Source of the DNA: Branchiostoma floridae
Taxonomy: Eukaryota; Chordata; Leptocardii; Amphioxiformes; Branchiostomatidae
NCBI RefSeq assembly: GCF_000003815.2
Contig: NC_049984.1
Coordinates: forward strand, 14,651,314-14,715,313
DNA: 64,000 nucleotides
Direction: 5' to 3'
Of the stretch, positions 1 to 12,400 are shown piece by piece. The position numbers were made by a program, and so were the translations under genes. The notes under the pieces are model-generated. The model had not been told where the DNA came from, did no database searches, and worked only from the letters and a program-made list of their open reading frames with translations. How positions within the stretch are numbered: the first letter of the stretch is position 1; each line of letters begins with the position of its first letter.

Positions 1-176
1 NNNNNNNNNNNNNNNNNNNNNNNNNNNNNNNNNNNNNNNNNNNNNNNNNNNNNNNNNNNNNNNNNNNNNNNNNNNNNNNNNNNNNNNNNNNNNNNNNNNN
101 NNNNNNNNNNNNNNNNNNNNNNNNNNNNNNNNNNNNNNNNNNNNNNNNNNNNNNNNNNNNNNNNNNNNNNNNNNNN
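1..176. other. Assembly gap (N run) at window edge
   Basis: All bases are N. The PHLPP gene continues to the left through this gap, so its later LRR exons and phosphatase exons are not visible. Confidence 0.99.
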
Positions 177-207
177 CGAAGATAACAGGTGGTTCAGTGC
201 GACTCAC

Positions 208-416
208 TGTATGGGCTGGCATTCAGCACCTCCAGTCTCTCCCCTGACACCTGTAGGCTGCTCATGCCGTTGCCTTGGCAACACAGGTGCGTCAGCTGCT
301 TCAGGACGCGGACGTCCAGCTCGGCCACGCTGTTGTAGCTCATGTCCAGGTGGGTCAGGCTGTCCAGGGCCAGAAATGTCACGTTTTCCACAGAGGTCAA
401 TTCTAACCTGTTTGAC
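208..416 (-). CDS. PHLPP: PHLPP exon 8 (LRRs, last exon visible)
   Basis: 209 nt with SLTHLDMSYNSVAELDV and QLTHLCCQGNGMSSLQV, ending LEVLNASPY. A donor gtgagt lies at 207. The next exon is lost in the left N run. Confidence 0.92.
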
Positions 417-3400
417 CTGTGGGTGGACAACAAAAGACATGTTCATACTCAAACTGGACTCAACCTTTGACCTGTTGCTGACATCTATTCAGGACATTGA
501 CTTTGGGCCATCTGAAGGATCAGAGGACGGAGCGAAAGCTTGTTGTTCAGTACTTTACTTTGTGTACAGAAATAGTATGCAAAATCTTTACAATAGTGTG
601 AGAATTTAGCATAAAGGTTATTCATTACACAATAAATGGTCAGAACACAGCCTTTCACCACACGGCTGGTACAGGCTCCCAGGTGTCTGTGACCCACCAG
701 TTACATCACATGTCCATAGGGTCAAAGGTGAGCATTGGTCAAAATGTCAACATGCCTTTATTTTGTACCAGCATTGAATCAAATTGTTTTTAGAGAAAAA
801 ATCCTACACAAACAAACTGTCAACGTAAATTCGAGTCAATGATGCCCACCTGAGGTCTAGTCTCCTGATGTGAGTCAGTTTGCTCATCAGTTCCACAGGT
901 AGCTTCTGTAGTCTGTTCCCAGTTAGCACCACATTCTCAATTCCTGCAAGACAAGAAGATATTTCTCATCAAAGGCTAGGACATACTGCGACACTTAAAA
1001 AATGGTGTTCTGGCAGACTCAGGGCACCCTGCAGAATGGGAGTTGACTAATACAAACGAGGCAAAATGATACTAGATGATCCTACAGCACAGTTTGGTAA
1101 AACATATTCTAAAAGGTAGTGTCCTCAAAGCCCTGCATTCATCTTGTTCCTGGTTGTACAGCACATTGTTTTACCAAATTTCCGTAAAACACATTTTTCA
1201 TACTTCAAAGTCTTGTTGAAGATTCCAAATTTCCGGTGACATTCTGAATTCAAAGTGGCAGACAAATCAAGAGTATGGCTGTCTCTGATTGCTAACATTT
1301 TCCTTCCCTCCTGAGTCCTGACCAATCTGTGCCTGACTGTGATCTGGCATAAGCACCAGAAAAGTACCATTTGGACACAAGCCAAGCCAATCTACCCAAT
1401 TCTTCTGCACTGTCACATGAAGGAGATACAGATAGGGATCATTTCTCTAAAGCTCTTGTTAAGGATTAACCACTATTCGTTTTATCGCTATATCATATAT
1501 CACAGGCACAACCTTCACCTTAAGGGGTTATCAGTCATGTAAATGGAGAGCAACAAGTTCTATATGCCAATGGCACTTCCATCTATTTCCTTTGCTCTCT
1601 GACATTTGAATGTAAAAAGTCAGCAAGAGGAGGACTCGATGAATACAGAGGGCTGAGAGGAGAACTTGAATCTGATATTTGATCTCTGAAACTGTGTGAA
1701 TCCATGTATAGATTCTTTTACTTATTTTGCTTTTAGACAGACAAGGCATATAGCACTGCACTCAAATTAGTAACTTATCTTAACAATGCCACATTACAAA
1801 GGATGTAAAGTCAAGGTAGCCTTTTCGAGGCAGTGGGGGTGATCCACTGTGTCTCGGGCATGGTATTGGAAGGCAGAGACCATTCCTCTCCTTCCACTGC
1901 CATTTACCTCCCCAAACAAAGTCACATACCCATTATTACACCTGGGTGGAGTGAGGAAAGTTGTGTAGAATACCTTTCCAAAGGGCACAACATTGGTGGC
2001 ATCAGGGGATTTGAACCAAGGAGTTCTGCATTGTGGGCCAAACACTCTGCTGTTACACCACATGATCTCAATCATTATGCCACTAGACTCCACATATAGA
2101 TGTTCTCTGCAGAGTTTAGCTTCCATTTCATCCTGTAAGACTTAGTGTTCCCCTGCATACAGCCAGCTATGTGATTGTGACCACGGCTCCACATAAATTT
2201 CCCATCTCCAAATAAAGAATGATTTTACTATATTTCCAGTTCAGCATCGTTTTAAATCCGAGAACCAAGAAAATAAATTGCTGTGGCCTCATACAGAAAG
2301 GTTGCTGTTTCAAATGTCGACCACAGGAAGTTGGAACAAAATGTTGAAAACAGGAAGCTACAGCCTGTTTCAGGGTCTGTATTCAAACAGTTGCTCAAGT
2401 GGTCTGTATTTCCTGAAAGAAGCATTGTCCATACGAAGATTAGCCAGCCAGTCACCTTCAGGGCCTTGCTTCACTCTTACATGGTACAGCTATGATTTCA
2501 AACAATGAAGAGGATAAGGAGAAAGTTTCTTGTGCTAAATTACTCTAATTTTTCTCAACATTAAAATCAAGCCTAGACTTGAGGTCTCTGAATTGGAACT
2601 AGATTTCTGAAAATCTAAATAAGTTTAGTCTAATATTTGGGCATCTCATTGTATGTTTCATGAAGATTTGTGAATGTCAATTGAAATAAATGCTTCATAC
2701 TATATCTTGCTACATTTATAACTTTTACTGGAATTGCTCAAGAAATATTTTGGCATATCCACCATCTTACTTCACATGATATCTCGCCTCACTTATACCC
2801 CCATATCTATTTCTTCTTCCTCTTGTCTTTGGTTATCTGTACATCAGCAACTGATTACAGGGACACATGTATCTCCTCCAAGCTGGAAAAAAGGGGATTT
2901 TCGTGCTTAAGTGGTATCTAGCCAAAGCAGCACAACCTCATTGCATATCACCTAACATTTGTATATGGAAATGCCGCATACATAATATTTGCTGCCAGGG
3001 AAAACACTGTACAAGTGTTATTTACGGAAGAGTGCCCTGGGCACTCTGGCTCAGGAAACTGCTGTTTCCTGTGGCTAACTGAAAACAGGCTTTTCCTACA
3101 TACAGGGATACAGCTTGTGAGGGGTTAAAGGACAATCAACCTTCTCCCTCCTGATGTAGCCATTTTGTCACAAAAGTTATGATGGACAGACGGTAAATCA
3201 AGAGGGACACGGTTCAATGACAGAATAACACAGTCTGAACTTCATGTACAAGAGGTCATAGCCTTGTGCACAGGAGATCTATAAAAACAAATAGCTGCTA
3301 TAAAAATCATGACAGAAATAAATATGGTGACCGCCCTCTGTTCCGAAATCCCTCTGTTCCGAAATCCCTATATTCCGAAATCCCTTTATTCCGAAATCCC

Positions 3401-6400
3401 TATGTTCCGAAATCTCTATCGTCTATGGAAGTGTTCCAACACACTAGTGTACCGACTGGCGTTGTACGGCAACCTGGGAGTCGACCAAAGCTACATAAGT
3501 CCAGGCTGCGGACACGCGGTCAGCAAAATATATTATATCACGTTAACTTCTTTAAATATTCTCCTTTTTGTGTTATTTGGGATGTCTTGAAATCTGTTAA
3601 AACAATAATAATAACAACAGAGGACTAACGTTAGCTCCATTGCAGACTTTAGCCGCAAACTTTTGTTTAGGCAAAATTATACTAAATACTAAAAATTATT
3701 TTTAGGTATGTACGCGAGTATCTCGGTCACCCATAAATCAGTCAAAAACGAGACTAGGTAAATGGTTTATGTTAAATGTGGTTAGCAAATGATAAAGTAA
3801 AGAAAAGTTTCAGCATAAATTTGCGATTGAGTTTGGAGTCTTTGGACTCTGTTTCAGGTGCTAGAAAAAGGTTGAACTTTTATAAGTATTCTAGTTTATT
3901 TCTATAAATAAAAATAAACTAGAATTCGAATTTCAGGTGTTTTCAGCTCAGTGTGACCCATGCGACCGTCGGAATCGGGTCGGCGTTCAGGCCGGTTATC
4001 ACCGGGAAACTGTCTAGCTTCGTGGGTATTGGCTAGCTATCGACTTGTAAACGCCATCCATGTTACATGTACATGATTATAGTTGTGTGTCACAATAGTT
4101 GTGTGTCAAAATTTCGGAACATAGAGATTTGGGAACATAGGGATTTGGGAACATAGGGATTTCGGAACATAGGGATTTCAGAACATAGGGATTTCGGAAC
4201 ATAGGGATTTCGGAACACAGGGATTTCGGAACATAGGGCTTGAACCAATAAATATATACGAGTGTGCTACTTCAAGTGACATTTTTAACTCCAATTATGG
4301 TACATTCAGGAACAAGATACACAGAACACTGTTAAGCATGAATTCAGAAAAAGGGTTCTGAAATTTAAAGGGGTCAACATCAATTGAACTTGAATAGGCG
4401 GGGTGCAGTACCTTTCATCTCTGCCAGGACCTCTGGCACCTCTGTGAACCTGTTGAAGGCGATGCCAAGTAGAGTCAGGTGCTGCAGCTGCTGCAGCTCA
4501 TTGGGCAGACTTGTCAGGTGGTTACACTCGGCATGCAGCACCTGGAGGCTGTGAGAACAAATGTCAGGTGGTTACACTTAGCATGCAGAACCTGGATGCT
4601 GTGGGAACAAATGATATGCAGAGGTGATGCAGATGCAGATGTAAGGAGATTTCAAGCCCTGCCACATCTTTGGACTTTAACTAATGCAAACCATTCTTTT
4701 ATTGGTCAAACCACTAATTGCCATTTTCTCATTGGTTGAATAGTTAATTCTGATAGAGAGTGAGGATCAATCTCTTCCAACAGGTGGTCAAAGACTCCAA
4801 CTCGACACCTACCTCTCCAGCTTAGCTATGCAGGGAGGCAGTTCCTCTATTCTGTTGCTCGCTACGTTCAGTTCCGTCAGGGTGGCGACATCACAGATGC
4901 ATGCTGGGAACTGTCCCAGCGAGTTATAGGCGACATTAAGGCTCCTCAGCTGCTGAAATCTGCGTGGGGAAAATTTCACCGTTATTACAATCTTTATTAT
5001 ACAATCCAATCAGTCCCCTTACGTGCACTTATCAGGTTTGATTTCCCATAAACTTTCCAATTCACTGCCTGCAAGAGGTAATTTACAGGAAACGTAATAA
5101 CTTTAACCTGGGGGAAATTGAAATGTCAACATTAACTGTGTTACTAGCATCTGGGAACATGGCAATCTAATTTTTCCACCAAAAGCTGTTGATGTGACCT
5201 TGATTTTCTTTCCGAGGAAGGAAACTCTCCTCAAGTGTTACTGATGGTTTTAATCTATAAGCATAATGGTAATGAGCATTATATAGAAAAATATCATCAC
5301 TGAAAAATTCAAACTGGTACTTTATGTCTACACAATAATTTTCCAGTATGCGACACTGGTATCATTTAAAATTCTACAGTACATTTTTCAATGACAGTAG
5401 TACCAGAGATGTAAAGAAAGTGGGTTTGTAGATCATCTAGTGCATCAGGTATGCCATGATTACATCCGTAAAGGAAGTTCAACTCAGAAAGTGGTACTAT
5501 TTCAGGTAGTGTTTGTATTTTTGGACAGATAACTGATTTTTGGACCGATGACCGATAAGATCCTTTTCATGAGTTTCCACATGCTGGTAGCTATTATTGA
5601 GGTCCCTATGTAACATGGCGATTCTGTCTACCATAAACATCGAGCAGATTAAAATTGGACTGAGCAGAGCACTTTGGACTAATGCTTGTAGCCTTTCACA
5701 GACTACACCTATATATCAGATATTTTGTGAAAATGTATATTGAAAGGTAATTAATATGTAGAATGCAATTAGATGTCTCCAGGAACAAAGTCAATTCTGC
5801 AGAATTCTGCNNNNNNNNNNNNNNNNNNNNNNNNNNNNNNNNNNNNNNNNNNNNNNNNNNNNNNNNNNNNNNNNNNNNNNNNNNNNNNNNNNNNNNNNNN
5901 NNNNNNNNNNAGAATTCTGCAGAATTCTGGAACCTGAGCCAGAATTCTGCAGAATTCTGGGAACCTAAGCCAGAATTCTGCAGAATTCTGGGAACCTTAG
6001 CCAGAATTCTGCAGAATTCTGGGAACCTGAGCCAGAATTCTGCAGAATTCTGGGAACCTTAGCCAGAATTCTGGGAACCTTTGTTCCTGGAGACATCTAA
6101 TTGCATTCTACATATTAATTACCTTTCAATATACATTTTCACAAAATATCTGATATATAGGTGTAGTCTGTAAAAGGCTACAAGCATTAGTCCAAAGTGC
6201 TCTGCTCAGTCCAATTTTAATCTGCTCGATGTTCATAGCAGTTTCTTTTCTACTGTTTCATGCAAAAATTAGTCATTAGAAATAGCTGACACTTCGTCCT
6301 TTCCTTTGCGTGCAATTGTTTTCACGTAGTAAGGGATGTTGATCTATGATGATCTAAAATCTTGATGGAAGAGCATAGTTTTTCTTAATCTCTACCAGGG

Positions 6401-9400
6401 CTGTCATAAGCTTTAAATTTTTTCCGTCCCACTTATTGTTTGGAGGCCCATATTGTTGATTTTCCTTGCTGCTCATGATTATGAAAATACGTTTTCAACA
6501 TTTTTGTGTCATGAATTTAAGGTTTTTGGACAGATGGGGTTAAAAAAGTTTCTGTCCTGGAGACAGCCCTAATCTCTACAAAACGTGCTGTTTAACTCGA
6601 CCCGTGACCCCTGACCTTGTGAGGTCGTCCAGGTAGCCCTGTTGTTCCGTTGGCACGTGGTGAGGTCGCTCGCCCAGGTAGTTATGGCGCAGGTTGAGGC
6701 AGGTGAGGTCGGTGTGAGAGAACAGGCAGTCAGGCACCCGCTCCAGGCTGCAGCTGGACAGGTCCATCGTACACGGCTGCTGAGACGCAACCTGTAACAG
6801 CAAACAAATCATGTAGAAAATCAACAAACAAATCATGTAGAACATCAAGATTAAGGGTGGACTTCGCAGGCATGAACTGAAAGCGCGTTTTCTATTGTTG
6901 GACATGTTTTGCGGCTTACCAGTAAGAAAACCCAACAAGAGTGAAGTGGAGGAGATTTATTAATAATTCTTACCAACTTTCTACAGTCAAACAGAGGCAG
7001 TTAGCATTGCTTACATGAAGATACAGGTAGGTTACACCAAACAGATTCCTTTGTAGCAAAATAAGATATTAAACAAAATATGGACCATTGTTTTGATAAT
7101 GAGTACCGCCCATTCACAAGTTTTCACAAACAATTTGGTCCAGATTCAGGTCTGGACCTGGACCTGATCCATTGGACCTGGACTGAACCTGTGCCTGAAT
7201 TTTCTGTAACTGTACCCACCCCTACATGTAGTACATGTTGTTTTCTCTATTTGAGCAGGTATACGGTAGTATGGCAGTTGACTACACACCACTACCAGAG
7301 GACTAACCCTCTACTATGAGATACAAGGGCTATAGAATGAGATGCCCTATACACAGGAGTGCATCATTACATTCATAGTATCCTGTCCTCAGGCCATGTA
7401 ACGAACCTAATTCCCACCATTACCTTTCTCTCTATTCATGAGGGGATTACAGAAGGATGCTCCTGGTTGGTAAATCTCCTGCTGATTACATCGTTAGCCT
7501 GACAGGTATTATTCATAGAGGGGGGCTGCCTAACCTACTTATGGATGATAAAGAAAGGCTTCAAACAAATTTCATTCCTAGTTACAAAATTGCAGGTGGC
7601 CCAGCTTCCAACCAAAGGATGTGGTAACTTTGCTACGAATGGCTCAAGAGATGATTATTGATTACAAAAAATTGATTGATTGAATTTCATAGGGCCGATG
7701 ATGGGCAGAACTGGTTCATGAAATTGCTATTTTCACTGATGATATCTCATTAACGAATAGAGGAACAGTGAAAGTATTGTCTGTGTAAGCAGGATCTGCA
7801 TCTGTATGGCTGTACTGGTTTAACACATCAGCTTTTGTATCTGATTCAGTATCTGTACAGCCGGTATAAGCGGCCTTCAGCGTAACACATCAGCCTTTGT
7901 ATCAGTATCTGTACAGCCGGTATAACACACTCCGGCATACACCAAATGACCTGTCACACCTAACCTATGCACATCTAACTCATTCAAAGTCTTTCGTTCA
8001 GAGCTACTTTTTCCAGTGAGTACATGGTAGCAATGAAAATGTGATGATTCCAGAGAAGGCTGTGGTTCTTTTATCTTTTTCATCCCTTCCCATGATATAA
8101 ACCTAACAGTCCTCAGAGTAACTTTAAACAGCCTTCCGTAATTGTTACCACACACAGTAGTCAATGATTACCATAAACCCCTACAGCTAAATCACACACA
8201 GCACCAAGCACCCCTTTACCCTGTCTGCTCCAATCCCACAATCTCTACATTACCAGCCGATCTGTGCATGTATTTCATCAGGCGACCTCACACCCCATGT
8301 TTCCACTTGTGGGTATTCAGACAGCCAGATAGAGAGGCAGGGCCGCCCACTGACCTTTTGTTTAATGTCAGTGCTTCTGATCAACCCACGCATGCAGCTA
8401 TATTGAAAACTCTGCATGATATTGGGCTCATATCCAAGAGACTGGGTTTGAAATCAATAAGGACCAAGGAAAGGGGCATGGCAAAAAAGTACGTTGCAGT
8501 AGGCTTTCAGTGTTGGTTATATTTACTATTTCTAAAAATGATAATAATCAGGTTGAAGAAACACTGTATGCCTACTTGAACATCAGTTGTATGCAAAACT
8601 GGAACAAGCTCATAACACCTTAGCTGATATATAAAATGCCAAGTACAACAAGACTGAAGCATAATCTGGAAAAAGGAATATCTGGATAAAAATGGAAGTT
8701 CTACTGCAGTGCCAAGGCCATACACTAGAGGGCCCAAAATTGACCTTGTCCAAACACATATCCACATACAAAATAAAATTGCAATCCATTACGAGGTTCT
8801 TGAGTTATGCTGACTAGAATAATCCAGAAATACAAAGACTAGCAAATACACACAGACATGCAGACACACACAAACACCCAAACAATATCTCCATCTTTCA
8901 TAAAAAATAATGCAGGTCACTATATCCTGTGGGGAGAATACATTTCCAGACAAATAGACAAAACATTATAATACAGTAGACCTTACCTTTGAAGCTAGTC
9001 TGAGCCACTTCATGCTCTCCAGCCAGGACTCAAATTGCACATAGTAGGTCTGCCCCCCACAGCTGAAGGCCAGGGAGTGGTCGTGCTTCTTGGACTTGTG
9101 CTCCTCAACCTGGAGAAGTGTACAGGTAAAGTAGATATCCTCAACTACAGGTACAGTAGATATCCATAACCCAGGTGAGCATGATGCTGTTTCAAGTATG
9201 ATGTTAGAAGAGTACAGGTACAGTAGATATCCTCAGCTCAGATGAAGCATGACACTGTTTAAAGTATCTAGGGGTAATGCAATGCAGATTTGCTGAGGCT
9301 CGCCATTTTGGCCAGCACACTGTGTCACCCCAATTCTACCCGACTTGCAAGTATGCACCTGAGTTGAGATACCCATGGGTATCTCAATTCAGGTGCATAC

Positions 9401-12400
9401 TTCGATTGAGAAAATCAGACAATATTGCACGGTTTGTACATAAAACAGAACTTCTGTGTTAGGCTATGAAGTGATTTACCTGTGTTAGGCTATGAAGTGA
9501 TTTATCATTTCCTTTAAAGAAACAAAACCAGTTGGTCACACCATTAGGTTCTTTACCTATTACTTCTTACAAGAGAAGAGAACTGACCTTCCCGTTGGTG
9601 AGTTGAAAGACGTGCGGCTTGTCGCTGCAGTCTGTAGACGGGTACACCAGCAGCCTGGTCCCACATAGCACCACCAGGCGCGGGCTCCACTTGTGGCTGG
9701 CCAGCTTACGCCCACTCTTAACGTTGTAGACACCAGACAGGACCACCCTCTCCAAACCATCTTCAACTCTTGGTCTCCCTGTTGGACAGAGGAAAAGAAG
9801 GGAGAAACGTCACTACAGGTTTTAAGTCTCTAGATGATAAAATTCGTTTGATATCTTATGACTACTCCAGACATTGTAGAAGCGAGATAGGACCGCTCTT
9901 TCCAAACCATCTTCAACTTTTGGTCTCCCTGTTGAAAAGAGGAAAATAAGGGAGAAACGTCATTGCAGGTTTTAACACTCAAGATGACAAAATTGGTTTG
10001 ATATCTTGCAACTACTCAAGACATCAGAGAAGCCAGATAGGACCATCCTCTCCAAACCATCTTCAACTCTTGGTCTCCCTGTTAGATATAGAAATAGGAG
10101 AAAGAAGCATCATTACAGGTTTTAACTCTTAAGATGATATAACTGATTTGCTATCTTATTACTACTCCAAGCACTGTAGAAGCCAGAGAGGACCACCCTC
10201 TCCAAAACATTTCAACTCTCTGCCTATCTGTGAAATAGAAAACATGATTCAAGATGAGTTAAATAGCTTGTCACAGTTAAATTAAGCAAACTTAAAAAGT
10301 ATTTTAGCTAAGCATACTGGGTGACCTCCACTTTCTTCTCTTCTTAATAAGTGTGTTGGGCACTTTTACATGCATAGGTTTGACCCTTAAGGCTTATGCC
10401 TTAAGTTCCCTCATACATGGGGCCGCTACATGTACCTTTTCCTCACCATCCGACATGACGAATACAACCTACAGCATGTCCAAGCTAGATCCTAGGATCG
10501 AACTCCGGCCTACTGATGTAATGCTGCCTGATCATCAGATTTATATACCATACACACAGTGTGCTGTGTTTTTATAAGTAATCCACGTAGAGCTACAGTG
10601 ATAGCATGCTAACAAATCCTCTAAATCCCATTTTAACTTGTCTGATCAGGAATTTTGAGACCAGTAAGTCACCTCTTAGCCTTGTTAGATTAGCCTTTGT
10701 AAAATTTGTATCCACAAATCCCTAAATCAAACAATAGAAAATTCTGACTTCACCAACGTACATGTATCTAAACGTTCTTTTGTAGAGAAGAAAAAGAGTT
10801 ACAGAAAAGCAACATACATGTACATTTGTAGCTATGTGTATATAGTATACCGTAGCATCGGCAATTCATCATCAATTTTGTTCAAATCATAAAATTCTTA
10901 CCTATTGACTTTTTGTATCATAATGAAACTACAGATACAGAAAATTCTCACTGTAAGTTTAACCAAAAAATACAAAGGAAACCTCTTTCAATATAGTCCA
11001 ATGATAATACATGTTTAGTACATGTAACTCTGGAAGTCTGTAATTTCAGACGCATGTTACAACAAGTGGTTGGGGGGTCATAAATCAGGTCTCACAGTAG
11101 GACATGTAGGAATGTCACACATGACAAGTGTTCCATGACCTTGTGGGTGTAACCAGTCATTGATTGACTGGTCGTGTTTACACAGGGGGTTAATCTGACA
11201 GCTCAATTTTACAGCTCCTTTGTCTGGTGACCTGCAATAACAAATTTACTACTGTAAATCATGACATGTTTCTAGTGATTTTATTTCACTTTTTTTTTGT
11301 GGTGATCTTTCCACAGTGAGTTTATGCTGCCCCAAATATGCATTTCCAATGCATTACTACTGTACTACAGAATTGTTTCGACCATGAATTTGAAACACAG
11401 CAAAAACCAAAACCGCCTTTCCTCTTCTACCACAAAATTTACCTCCCCCCCCCCAAATTCCTAGTAGCAAAGTAGTATTCTGGAACTATGCAGGATTACA
11501 AGGAAATACTTTGTTGTTATTCATCATTATGAACTTTCGCCAGCAGTAAGGTTTCAACCTACATATACATCAATTATAGAATGGATTTGAAATTTCAACC
11601 ACTTTAAATTGTGAAGTAGTCACACTCACAGTGGTTTTCTGCCAGTAGTTTTTGCGGTGAACTCAAAACACAGTGAACACATCCTTTCCATCCTATCAAG
11701 AATCGCCAGCAGTATAATACATATGAAAATGCTGATTCATTGCACTGCAGTCCAGCCTTTTACCAGAAAACTGGGTCACAACAGATACTTATCTAGAATA
11801 TGTTTCTCACCTCACCTCACCTAGTCCCATCCTCGTCAGGAGGGTCGGGGACTATGGTTGTCTCCAGCACAAGTCTACGCCATTCCTCCCATATGTTTCT
11901 ACCCTGTTTCATATGAAAATAAACAGGCCCCCTGGGAACACTGGTTCAGAGTCTTCCATTCTCATCTTGCTGTTGGACTAGTCAATGTGTATATTTTCTT
12001 CATAGATTTATGAAAATCTGCTTGTTTTGAGGCAAGGTTCACCCACACATCAAATTTCTAGGGAAAGTCCTAAATTACAAGGACTTAAAAATTCCATAGT
12101 TTTAAGTACTGGCATGTACAAACATACAAACACAATAAAAGACTGTCTTTCTTCAGTAACAGGGTCATACTCATACCATCATACCAAGTTGTTATTGCAC
12201 CTTCAGTCATCAAGTTCATAATAAGACCAAGATTCAAGTCCAGGGCCAAAGATATTAAAACAGGAAATCCAGCAGAAGTACTAAGGTCAACCAACAGGAA
12301 GCCGAAAACCAAACCTGACCATCGGGTCAACAACACCAATGTTCCAAATATCATTGCAATTGCACAAAACGTTCTGGCGATATAGCACCAGAAATACACC

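Noticed and set aside
1833-2126. Overlapping 88- and 110-codon ORFs on both strands
   Set aside because: They are the two strands of a tRNA-derived SINE.
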